Part shown: piece after piece, positions 24,115-35,326 of the stretch | Position numbering within the stretch: position 1 is the first letter of the stretch | Layout of the letters: each line of letters opens with the position of its first letter | Assembly: GCA_037903475.1 (NCBI GenBank) | Contig: JBAJFG010000610.1 | Span: 186,001-250,000 of the forward strand | DNA: 64,000 nucleotides | Origin: Ancylostoma caninum | Taxonomy: Eukaryota; Nematoda; Chromadorea; Rhabditida; Ancylostomatidae | Direction of reading: 5' to 3' | Position numbers and translations under genes: made by a program | The notes under the pieces: model-generated | Database searches by the model: none | The model's input: the letters and a program-made list of their open reading frames with translations, nothing else | What the model was told of the DNA's origin: nothing

Positions 24115-24788
24115 CTAACCAAGTAAAACGAAGTAGCGTTTAGGATTCTCATTCTTGATAGCTTGTCCAAGCTGCACTTTTACACATTTCCAATTGATAT
24201 CCAATAATCGTTTGATATTCTTCAGTAGATCTGCCCTCCACAGATTCACCAACTGGGTGGCCCAGAAGTCGGCGCTTTTTACGACAGATGTTTCTGAGCT
24301 ACCGCCCCTACTTCTTTTTTCAGGAAGAATTTTATATTGTTTATGATTGGACGTGTTAATTACTCCATAGGATTTCTCTACTTGCAACATTGCTTTGTCG
24401 ACCAATGGAGCCCCTTTCTAGTGATCTACTTGGATCGTAGATTGTTCGTCAAAAACAAAAGATAAGCCTGTAGAGTGATTACTCACTACGGGCGGATGTG
24501 AGATCAAGAAATGAAACGAGTCACATTTCTGAAAGATTCGATAGCGAAAATCACCCTGCAAAATGGGAGCCGTGACATCAACAAAGAATGTAATCAGATT
24601 TCTGTCCAATTTGGAATGAGAATCAACCTTGAAGTCCACGTCCTGAGAATCGTTGAAGATGGAATTCTAGTATAGGGGTGTTTGGTTTTGGTTCCAAGCA
24701 ACGCATCCTTCACAAAAAGTGATATTCGGGACACACCTAAAAATCGGTTCAACGACTGTGTGTCTGTCCATTTGGACTTCTTTATCAT
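24115..24788 (-). pseudogene. Decayed protein-coding remnant, unknown family
   Basis: The frame 24639-24115 is open except for one TAG at 24418-24420, giving about 174 residues of ordinary composition ('KLDRNLITFFVDVTAPILQGD', 'KSADFWATQLVNLWRADLLK'). A second frame, 24788-24594, joins by frameshift ('LNRFLGVSRISLFVKDALLG'). I do not recognise the family. It may be a host gene relic or part of a transposon, and no introns are evident. It is called a pseudogene because of the stop and frameshift. Confidence 0.35.
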
Positions 24789-25065
24789 TCGCTTCGTAGC
24801 CAGTGTTCAATCGTTTTTGAGCGGGCATTCTGGAAACCTAAAGCTCTATTATGACCGAAACCTTTCCTAATATTCAAAACGCTTTGAAACATGAGAGTGG
24901 AAGGGCGACGAGGTGCTGTTGCCCACGTTCATTTCTGCTGTGGGAAATTTGTGCCTGTGCTGGCAACAGAGCAGTTTTTGGGTTATAATAGAAAATTTGG
25001 GTTGTTCACTGTTTAGCGTTGTGTCACTCTGTACAGCAAAGCACTATACCACTAGAGTGTTGACC

Positions 25066-25345
25066 GAATCGAATAATATTCGAATAATCGAATAATAAAA
25101 TAATCGAATAATATTCGATATTCGTTTATTCGAAACATTCGAATATTCGAAAAATCAGAATATTCGGATTATTCGAATATTCGAATATTCGGCGCTTTCA
25201 AAATATTCGTTTATTCGAATATTCGACGCTTTTAAAATATTCGTTTATTCGAATATTCGATTATTCGATCACTCTTAATTATTCGATTATTCGAATATTC
25301 GCATATTCGGGTGGGTACATTCGAATATTAGATCACTCGAATAAT
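25066..25345 (+). repeat. TTCGAATATTC array, left
   Basis: About 280 bases consist of irregular repeats of ATTCGAATATTCGATTATTCG-like units. The left flank ACTATACCACTAGAGTGTTG is matched, inverted, at the right flank of the array at 28668-28838, so the two arrays belong to one repeat family in opposite orientations. Confidence 0.85.
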
Positions 25346-26059
25346 CGAGAAGTCATTTTCAACAGCCTCATAATCATTCTCGAGTCCCACCAGCAAGCAC
25401 CCACCGTCGCTAAATTCGTGATTGCTAAAATTTCACCCACACATCGCCAGTATGCATTGCTGCCGTTGTCAGCACGCCACATTATCATTTCGGCGGGCTG
25501 ACAGCGGACTTTCTTCAGGCTCACCCCACATAGATAATTTAATGACCGCGTTCAATTACTTGGTTGAGTGTAGAGTTGCCTACGCCAAATATTGGTACCG
25601 CGGCTCACCCGCACATTGTCTGAGAATACCTGCTGACGTAGATACAATTTTGTGGCAAGTCTTGAGCCTTCAATTTGGTGAAAAAAAACTTAAGAGCTTA
25701 CTGGGAATTTCCAATCTTTATGATACTAGTCTGCCATGGAGGCTCCACGCCTCCATTTCGAGTAATCCTACTTTTTCCAACATCATCCCGCAACCTTACC
25801 ACCAGCATGCCACTGCAACTTCTGTGCACAAAATTTGGGAAATTAACTTCATTTATTTATACAATACACAAAGCACCCGTTCTGAGAAACGATCTCGAGA
25901 TGTTGGATGGAAACCCAGCAAAGCGATTAGCAAGTACGTACAATATTGACGTACTACGTAGTTTGCTGAGTCCAAAACTCCTAAAAATGCTCCTATTTGT
26001 TTTCATTACCTAGAAAGAAACTCATGCTGACTTATCATATGGCTGTAACATTCTACGTA

Positions 26060-27564
26060 CAGTAGCGAGCAAAAAGATTGCAACTTTTGGTTTTTTGACT
26101 ATAACTTCTTTCCAAAGCAAAGCATGGGAGTTCTAATTTTTATGGGAGTTGTAGATACTCATGGGAGATAGAAACATGGAGTAACCCATCTACTCCATTG
26201 ACTTTACCTTTTTTAAGAAAAATTTTTCTCACAGAGACCTTAATCTGTAATTCGGCACCATCCACGATGTCTCATAAAATGAAGTCTTTCGTTAGGATCT
26301 GACAACGAATTCGTTTCTTGCAGCACAGTCAACCCTTATGTGCTTGAAAATGTGCATTCGCTGACCACTGGTTGACATCTACAAAGACTATGTGAGATTA
26401 GTTCAACAGTGATCCTCTATGGGTGTTACTGTCACCCTGGCTCCACGTATCGGCTCTATCTAAAAGGGAGGGATGCCCCTGATGGTTCTATAAGTTCAGC
26501 AACAAATGTTCGGTTTCAACGCAGCTTATTGCTCGCTCGCAGCTCCGAACTATTCGGGGTTGTTGTCGTGCACCTAATCGTGCACATCACGGAAAATAAG
26601 GTTTGGAATTTCGTCTTTCTCGAGGAGGAGGATACCTTAAGGATCCCATAAATGGCGAAAAATCTCCAGGGTTCCTGGAATGTTACTGTGTGCGTGGCGA
26701 CTCATGGCGCTTTGGATTTATCGAAACAGGGCTACTCGAAGTGAAGAGTGCTGGTGACTAGCAGGAGCATGTGTGGCCCGTTGCTCCATCTACGAGTTGT
26801 CTCCCTTCGTCTGGTGCCTTTTGATTTAAAAATGACTCTTTCAGTTTGTTCCTTATAATTCATACTGAATTAGCCAGTTTTTTATAGTGCCAGGTCACAG
26901 TATCCCGCTTCGGTGATGTTTCGCAGAGTTCATTGCATTTTAGCAAAACCTAACTCATCGAATCCAAGGCGACATGAGTCGTCATGAGCACGGTAATATT
27001 CTAGGAATCCTGGAGCATCTTTACCACTCATGGGATCGCTGAGGTATCTTCCTTCTCGAGAGAGAAAAAAATTTAAAACTTGTTTTCCGTGATGTGCACA
27101 ATTGGTTGCGTTACAATTAGCCGGGATATTTTTAAATTCCCAAAAAGCAATGAAATGTATCAAATTCTAGCACCTGTAGCTAAACGATTAGAACCATTAG
27201 CAGCATCTACTCCTTTCAGACAAAGCTGATAGAGGGTGCTAGAGAGGCAAAAACATCCATAAAGCATCACTGTTGAACTAACTTCACATAGTCTTCGCAA
27301 ATGTCAGCCAGTAGGCACCACATGCACATTTCCCAACAAATACGAGTTGATTCTTATGCAAGCAATCAATTTGGAGTCCGATCCCAACAATAGACGATAT
27401 TTTAAAAGACTGCGCATGGTGCCAAATTACAGATTCCGACCTCTAACTTCTTCCTATCTCGCATGAGTATCTACAGTTCTCATAGAAATTTGAGCCTTCA
27501 TGCCCTGCTTTGAAAGAAGTTATAGACGAAAAACTAAAAGTTGCAATCTTTTTGCTCGCTACTG
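26060..27564. mobile_element. 1505-bp Tc1-like foldback element
   Basis: The ends are CAGTAGCGAGCAAAAAGATT and its inverse, each next to a TA target dinucleotide. The terminus resembles that of Tc1 (CAGT..., AAAAAGAT). Inverted similarity continues far inward: for example, the block around 26590-26720 pairs with 27130-26985 in reverse, so the element is mostly two diverged arms of roughly 0.7 kb. No intact transposase was seen. Short frames inside are not recognisable. Confidence 0.8.
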
Positions 27565-28667
27565 TATGTTGCTGTAGCAAAAAAAAACTTATGCAGACTC
27601 ATTACAGAAACGAGTGCAACACTATGTACATATCTTGAGGTTTCAGTGATTTGGGATTGGGTTAGTTCTTGCAATTGCTAGTAGCTCCAATACTGAACCC
27701 GTCAGCTGAGAACTGGGCTCACTTGAAGTTAGGTTCGAAACACCGGTTCTTAACTCTATTCAGTATTATCTATTTTATTAGACGTCGCGAAAGTTTCAGC
27801 CTTTTCTGGACGTCTTTTCGGGTTATTTCTTTTTCTTCAATATAACAAACATCTACACAATGTAAACGAAATCATTATTCTGCGCAAACAGTAAGTTTTG
27901 TTGGCAGCAGCTTTTAACAAATGGTTCCTTTGTACTTTCTGAGGAGGTAGTTCTCGTTTTGGCAGTAGTTTTGGCAGTTATCAGCGTCCGAGTCATCCAC
28001 ATTTCCTTACATGAGTTACATCAAGAACCCTCTTCTCGTCACCGGTAACCAAGATGGCTAGCTGAGCGAAGCTCTGTTGAAAACTCAAAAAGTTTATGCA
28101 CGCACTCTACGCACTTAAAACTGGCGGTCACTCAGATCATCAGGTATCCACACGTCGTATTTCGTTGCCTCCCCGTGGAGAAGCAGGTAAAAAATACTGT
28201 GTCGTGATGTCGTTGGAGGTCCTCTGCCAGGTCAAGGATACCACTACGCAGATTCTATTCAATCAGTTCCAGGAGGCGCTCGCTTTTGTTGCATCCCTTG
28301 AGTTGCTACGTTTTCTGAATTATCAAACCAGGAGCAGCCAAACATGCTTGTAGTCAGTGACAATATTTTCAGTCATAATCGCAACGGAATGATAGGAGAA
28401 ACTGGATATAGGTAGAGCATTGACTAACCCTATCATAATATACTAACATAAATATATAATAACTAACACTAAGTTTTGGACAGGAAATTCCAAATCAATT
28501 TCGAAAAAATTAGCAACACACAAAAGTAAGTGATTTCGACTAAGTAAGTAGTAGTAAATAGTGGTAAAGTGAATAAGTAACTTTCGCGGCAACCTAATGA
28601 GTAATTGTTCTATTCAGAGAACTTCCCTTTGCATACTCAGCCGAAATAAATGTAGAGCAACTTCCCA

Positions 28668-28838
28668 AATATTCGAAATATTCGAATATTCGAAGCACAT
28701 GATCCAACCTCTCGAATATTCGAGAGGTTGGAATATTCGAACTATTCGAATATTCGGAGACGTCGAAAAATTCGTTTATTCGAATATTCGGGCGTTTCAA
28801 AATATTCGATTATTCGAATATTCGAAAAAATTTTTCGG
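28668..28838 (-). repeat. TTCGAATATTC array, right (inverted)
   Basis: About 170 bases of the same unit as the left array. They are followed by GCAACACTCTATATACCACT, the inverse of the left array's flank. The two arrays lie 3.3 kb apart and bracket the Tc1-like element. Confidence 0.85.
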
Positions 28839-29375
28839 ATGCAACACTCTATATACCACTATTGACAATTTTACTTCTTATGAAAACAAGAGAGGCTAGA
28901 AACAAGCTGTTCAGGACAGAACAAATCATGCTCTTCCACACCTGTTTTCCATGTCTATGTATCGGGATGGTTGCACATTTCCGGAGTACATGCACAGCGT
29001 AAATTTACACAGATGTATACTTTTACTCTACACGCACAAAGATTTCCTTTGTTTTCGAATAGAAGTTCGCAGTGAAATAGAAGACTCATCACATATGTTT
29101 ATAATACATCAACAAATACAAATAACTCACTTATATTCTGTCTATACATCGAAACAAATGGAAAAAGAGAAGCAGAGGGAATCTCAAGGAAATAAAACGG
29201 AGAAATCGGAATGTCTACAAGCTCACAATGGAACTATGCGGGAAAATGAATCGCATCTCAACTCGGAGATTATGAAAAGGAAAAGATGACTCTAATTATG
29301 CGTGATCCAAGTGATGGTTTACATAGAAGTTATGAAAAGTTAGGAAATTAACCGGCTATCACAGAAGCGAAGTGT

Positions 29376-31371
29376 TCAAAAAACGGTGGCGGTATTGTAC
29401 TTGTTTTGCCAGAAGACAAGGATCAAAGTAACACCATACATGCCAGCTGCTATCCAACATTGCATCGCCTTTTCGCTATATTTCGTCTCAATGTCTCTGA
29501 AACAGGTTTCGTTCATAAAGACCACAGCAGTATTAATTAATAAACAAATCGGTATTAATCCATAATAGGTACAGTGACTCTCAAGAATACAGAATGCTGC
29601 AATTTCAAATGACGCAGATGAAAGTGTGATAAATCTTTTCAGCAAACTCAACAACAAAAAAAGCAGAGTTAGAAATCATTTTGTCAATATTGTTAAAGTT
29701 GCTCAGAAAGTGCAGAAATTTCTTTCTCATCTCTCACGAATGGCTCTCTTAAGGTGCTTCGGACCCCAAAATGCAGTAGAAAAGAGTCAAGAACGCAACA
29801 ATCTTCCATCAGAAGTGCTCCGAGAACTTCGTTCCCATTTCGAATGGTAATTTCGTTCTATGGTAGGCGTCCGGTATATAGGGCAATTCAGTGAACCTTC
29901 TCGAACAAATACATGGGGACAGAGGCTCTCTCATTTACGGATCACAATTACTAAGATCATTGGGGATGTCGCTGTTATTTTTTGCCGAAATTTATTTTCT
30001 TCGAATTCCATGCAGTAACCTTAATTAAGTTATCAAACATGGCGCCACGTTACGAGAAGGATGCCATATTCGTGCTCTTTAGTTCATGTCCCTCTCTCCC
30101 TACTCGAAGTTTCAAAGGAAAAAACACCGTTTTCAATCTTTTGAAATCCCTACAAGCAGGAACCTCAACTCCAATCGAAGCAGACATCTGTTTGTTCAGC
30201 AGAGCATGACACTGAGCACCACAGTACTTCAAACTGTTGCATAAATTGGTGAGACATCCCAAAAGAACGGAATGAACACCACATAAAGGAGTCGTAGGCT
30301 CAAATATAATAGTTACAAGTACAAGCGGTCCACATTTGTTTTGGAGAAAATATCATTTAAACACTGACAGACTCTTGCTTCTCTTGCCCTGAAACTTTAC
30401 CATCCTTACATGTACAGGGACAGTTGTTGACAACATGCGCTATTTACCGGAGTTCTATTTTCTTGACCATTCTGAAAACATGTTCACCGATTTGTTAAAG
30501 TCATGTACTTCGAGGTTACTTTGTCTGCCAATCTTGAACCTTTAAAAGAAGAACGGAACAAATAAAGTCTTTCCCTTCTTTCTCTCTCATTCTACTTAAC
30601 TTTCCTTCTCTTTACAATTCATGTTCTATTTACTCGCAGGAAACAAGAAATTTTGTTGAAGGCAGTGTATCGGAAATCATCACGCCTAGTCAGTGTTACG
30701 GATAAATAAGTAGGATTATGCAAGATCAATTGTTCTCCGTCTAACAGATTCATAAATAATCGATTTCCAAGCGTCAGCAAAGGGGAAACTCAGGGATATT
30801 TCCGCGCGGGGACCAGTATTCTAAAGCCCTATTTACCGGAGTCCCCTCTAAATCGCATCTAAGTTTCTGAGTCCCTACTGCGAAATAATGCTAACAAGTT
30901 CTTACAGTTCTTGGTAGTTTAAAAGAACATGATTCATACGAACTGCGCTGTTTGTTGAGGAAGTTATCTGCAGTATGAATAAGAAGGCAAATATATAGGT
31001 AAATACTGGAACGAGATCGAAAGTACTGTGCATGTATCGATAAAAAGTGGAAGAAAACAAAGAAAACAGATCAAGACTATTGACAGTCCACTCACTCTAC
31101 AGTTGGCGCCATGTGACCACCTTCTTTTGACTCCTCGGAGAAGTGTAGATCAGGGAACAACGTTACGGCTTGCAAATAGAAGAAAACCCCAAGCAAGCCG
31201 AGAAATATCACTCCCCAGACCGACATCACCATGCTGAAATTTGCTCCAAATGCCGAAGACTCTTGGTACAAAGAAGTCCGAAAAAGAAAGAAAACAATGA
31301 AACGAATCTTGAAAGAAGACTCACCAAAATGCGGACATCTTTGGTCCCATGAGCGGACATACCTTCCGCAT
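29376..31371 (-). CDS. RNASEK: Ribonuclease kappa (RNASEK; V-ATPase V0 subunit f homologue)
   Basis: Three exons join in frame to 101 aa: 31371-31325, 31233-31096, 29496-29376. It begins MRKVCPLMGPKMSAFC, which matches the family's 'CGPK(L)..C' start. A first helix follows (MSVWGVIFLGLLGVFFYLQA), then an acidic luminal loop and a second helix around 'QCWIAAGMYGVTLILVFW', matching the conserved 'NC(F/W)IAAG.Y'. RNASEK was first described as an endoribonuclease. In animal V-ATPase structures the same protein occupies the subunit f position in V0. The length (about 95-101 aa) fits. Intron 2 is 1.6 kb. A leader-type acceptor (TTATTCCAG) lies eight bases before the ATG. It is head to head with vha-17. 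Confidence 0.93.
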
Positions 31372-32488
31372 TGCGATTTCTGGAATAAATTGTAATTATG
31401 ACAAAATAAATGGGCTATATTTAATACTCAGACGATGCCATACTCTTGCGGTACGACAAGGCAAATAATCGACGAAGACTCGGCAGGCAGACTCACTCAT
31501 ACTGCTTCAAAAGCGAAGGACCACACAAAGATCAAAGCATACACGAGTAGACGAGCATCGGCACGAGGATCGAAGTGCGCGGCGCGGAAAAATGGGCGTG
31601 ACCGCTGATTTTCGACCACGTACACTTTCGTACACTTTACACTCAGCGTGTTAAAAACGCGGATAATTCTCGGAAATTCGAGCCTGAAAATTGTTCATGA
31701 AGCATATTTTGCCTAGAAAATAAAGCACTCCTTCACGCTCCACACCTAAATGACGGAAAAATAGCAAAATTAGCCCGATTCTACGACTTCGACTCATTGC
31801 ACGTGTTGCGTGTTTTGCCCTTCATCGATCTCCGGTCCCTCCCACTGCCGAATTGAAGACCAGCACTTCGGAACTTCCACTTTGTTTACGATTACTGTTT
31901 TGCTTGCGTAGAGTTGTATTATTTTTTTTCAAAACTATTCGTGAGCAGCATGTCAAATAACCTCGCTAGACGAAGTCTCAAAGGAATTTTTGGTCTTGAG
32001 ATTTTGGGGCAGAACAAGTGGAATAGTGCCCAAGCCTTACATGAATTTTATGAAGTGGCTGTTTTGTACTACGTGGTACTCTGAAGTTGTTACTGTCAAG
32101 CGGACCTCTCTAAATGGATTGCGACGTGAAACTTGCCAAAAGCCCATACGCTGCGCCAACCTTGCCAATTGTCTTGCCACGCAAAACTTGAATTCGCAAA
32201 GCCAATCCAGAAAAAAAAACATTGTTGGCATCTAACATCCACCACGCACTACTCTACTTGCGGCCACTGAATCGTCAGAATCTACCGTTTCTGAACTCCG
32301 CTCACTAATCAACTGCAATTCCTAGAATTTGTTGTTATAGGCTTTGTACATAACTGTTATGAGTATTTCAGTGAGAATGCCGCTGATTTATTTCCCGTGC
32401 TGTCAGTACATTCGATGTTTCCTTTTTCACAATTCACTTCATTCACTTTTCTTTTCTTGGCTGTTGTATCTCTAATAGAGAGTTTCAG
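31372..32488. promoter_or_regulatory. Shared upstream region of RNASEK and vha-17
   Basis: This 1.1 kb stretch separates the start codons of two divergently transcribed V0-subunit genes. It carries no recognised repeat or gene. At the RNASEK edge an acceptor TTATTCCAG (31380-31382 on the minus strand) lies eight bases before the ATG. At the vha-17 edge AGTTTCAG directly abuts the ATG. A bidirectional promoter is an inference from layout only. No core element could be assigned. Confidence 0.45.
32481..32488 (+). promoter_or_regulatory. Probable spliced-leader acceptor abutting the vha-17 start
   Basis: AGTTTCAG ends on the base before ATG, so after trans-splicing the leader would be joined directly to the start codon. 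This leaves no 5' UTR from the gene itself and fixes the start. Confidence 0.7.
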
Positions 32489-34292
32489 ATGGGTGTAGTA
32501 ATCCCACTTGTGTCTGTGACGGCATTCTGGCTGCTCATTGGTGTTGGCGGCCCGTTCCTTGTTCCAAAAGGACCCAATAGGGGTATGCGTTTGTTCCAGC
32601 TCCTGTATTTTTCTCACTGTTAACCTGTAGCCCTGTTGATCTTTTTTTTTCTTCAGGTATCATTCAAACAATGATAATAATGACCGCTGTATGCTGTCAC
32701 CTTTTCTGGATTATGGTGCGTTGCATTTTGTTTTATCTTTTTGTGGTTCACTGTAAAAATCAACAGTAGATCCTAACATTGTATTTTTCTATTCATTTCA
32801 CTTTTTATTACTTTCCTTTTTAAAGTGTAGTATGCTTCTGTCTTTTGATGATATGATATCTAATGGTGGTACTTTCTTTTTTTTCTTTTCTTCAATGCCA
32901 GTAACTTCAAGAAAATGACAATAATATGCGGAATATTGCTGTTCATAGTAGTGGTGAGCGTATGAAATAACCTCACTGCGCAAACTGGCAGAAGACTGTA
33001 TGAACTATATCGGCAATATTTAGACACTGTGTTGTCAGTATGAGATACTATAGCATGACCTTATCATTGCGAGATACTATAGCGTGACCTTATCATTGGC
33101 GCGCGAAACGTGTAACTGAAATTCATGCACGCAAATTAACCCTCCTGAGCAGGTTCTTGGTGGAGTCTTTTGAATGAGATTATGAAGCAGAATTTCTCTT
33201 ATTGTATCTAATTTTACGTGGATGAACCATCAAAATGCTTGTATGATGTGAAATTTACTGACTGAACAAAAATTAGCACAGTATTGGTGTGGAAACTCCG
33301 TGTATTTAGCGCGCTGTATAACTTTTATTTTTCAACAATAAAGCATTATGCAGGGGTCGAGGACAATTTCGTAGTCACATGCTCCATGCAGTAGAGTAAA
33401 TATGATGTGCTGTAACCTTCCATACTGTTTCACATGACACTAATAGCGGAAACCACAAAGTTGCAAAACAAGTATGATCCGAGAACTCAGACTCTTGTAC
33501 CTTTGACTAGCAATCAAACGCATTGAAGTTTAAAAGTACAATTAATTCCGCTTCTGCTTTCATAACATGACAGTAAACTTGTTTTGAACCGTGAACCCGA
33601 ACTGATACCAAGGTTTTCATACTTGTTACTCACTTTCGGAGGTGTTCTTTAAAGGCACCACCCACGGAAGTTCTCGTATCCGAGGTTTTGATCGTTTTGG
33701 ATACTCAGCAGTGGACGCAACATTTCTACAAAGGTTGCGCCGCCGTAGCTATCAGCATTCTCAAGATATAGAGATATAAACTTTGTTCCAGCGTTCAAAC
33801 AGGATGAGTTTTAGCATGAAATGAATGAGTGTTTTTGTTTACAATCACTCTCTTTCCCTATGATAACACTTGCTTTCACTCCCACCTCCTTCCATGACAA
33901 GCCCAGGTAACTCAGCCATTCTTTCCAAATCTGCTAAGCTGGTGGAAATAAAAACCGCTTTTTTTTTTGCAGGACCTGACAGAATTAGACATTGCATCCG
34001 TTTTCACTTTTTTTCGCTGCTAAACTTAGGAATGTAGCAAAATCTGTGAGGTCGATATTTCCGCGGGTGCTGCCTTTAAAAATAGAAACTTTGGATATAG
34101 CGGATGTCAACGTATATCCTTGTTTTTTTTTTGTCTTCGTTGTTATCAATGCGTTTTACGTCCAATTTGTTATTTTAGATTTACTTGCATCAATTGAACC
34201 CGCTGATTGGCCCACAAATCAACGTTAAAACTATTCGTTGGATTTCACTGAAGTGGGGCGACTCACCGACACCAGTTCCACTCGGCCAGTAA
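32489..34292 (+). CDS. vha-17: V-type proton ATPase subunit e
   Basis: Three exons join in frame to 88 aa: 32489-32582, 32657-32715, 34179-34292. The product starts MGVVIPLVSVTAFWLLIGVG and continues with the family signature GPFLVPKGPNRGIIQ. It has a second helix (MIIMTAVCCHLFWIM) and then YLHQLNPLIGPQI, followed by a nematode-type tail (KTIRWISLKWGDSP). Subunit e is a two-helix hydrophobic protein of the membrane V0 sector of the vacuolar proton pump. Length and residue pattern fit full-length family members. Introns are 74 and 1463 bases. The gene is divergent from RNASEK, which encodes another V0 component. Confidence 0.96.
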
Positions 34293-35326
34293 ATTCGGGT
34301 GATTGCCGGTATATGATTTGTCAGTAATTTCACGATCGAAAATTTTTGAGTTACAACATTGAAGAATAGTTTCAATGGATAAGTCATTCTTATTTCCGAC
34401 ATGGCTTAACACTCTTCTATCTCTGTGATCAACTTTTTGCGCGTTATATGTTAAACTAGCCACATTCCCTTTGCAGGGGTCATTTTTCCCGATTGTACAG
34501 CATCATGTAGTTGTAATTGTTTTATTCATATGCGAATTCCTCGATATTATGAAGAATTTATGTGACTCGTAAGTGAATTGTTCCTCGTCATCAAGAAACT
34601 TAGGTTTCCTAGATGAGCCTATTTGCGTACTTGAGTAAAGTATACATACCATCAATTTTATCCAGTTACATTGAGCTCCCTTACATTCTTCCAGAGTGAC
34701 TTGTGCTAAACCATTCGTAGTCCTTCCGTGCTATTTGTTTCAAACAGGTGTATTCATACGAAGGCAGTAGGCCTCAGCTAGATTTATTGAAGCTACCTCG
34801 TCGTTACCTAGATGCCCGACAGGATACTGCTCCATACCATACTATTCTTGATTTCTTGATTAGTTTCAACTAGGTTGCAGGCTAGTATCGTATGGGCATT
34901 CTTAAACGCTCGACGGATACCAACTCTGCGTTCACGCGTTCGTAGATCGTCGATAGACAGGATCAATGCCCCCAGGCTAGCCGCAAACGCCATACGCGCG
35001 CAAGCGCGCTCCAGAACTCTTCGGGCAATCGGAGTGGCGATCATGAAGAACTACAGGTCATGACAGCTGTCAGCTGCATCGCGAATCCCATACAAAGGTT
35101 GCCCCGCCCATCTCGTAAGATTTGCATGCTGACCTACCCTGTTCAGATGATCGAAGACTTCTTTTCGGGACTAGACAGAATGTGGATTTTTAGGTTCAAA
35201 AAAGACCTAAATAACCTGTAGTGATTAGGTCACACCTCAATGAAAATTGAGGTTTATTCGGTTTCATCGTAACGAATTCTGTTTGAACAGGTCTTAACCT
35301 TCTCCAGCAGGGGAAGACAATTGATA

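Larger units (their letters stand above)
22475..29375. other. Intergenic region between convergent TMA7 and RNase kappa genes, transposon-rich
   Basis: No intact gene is recognised in 6.9 kb. It contains a GC-rich TIR element (22692-23632), decayed coding-like frames (24115-24788), two inverted TTCGAATATTC arrays (25066-25345, 28668-28838) and a Tc1-like foldback element between them. The longest open frame (25422-25949, + strand, 175 aa) shows no recognisable domain and has an overlapping frame in another phase. Confidence 0.5.

Noticed and set aside
25422..25949. 175-aa plus-strand open frame
   Set aside because: It is the longest open frame in the window, but a second long frame overlaps it, no domain or intron signal is visible, and it lies beside the AT repeat array. 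Probably chance.
28096..28353. 85-aa plus-strand frame as a gene
   Set aside because: No start context, domain or splice partner recognised; adjacent frames contain stops.
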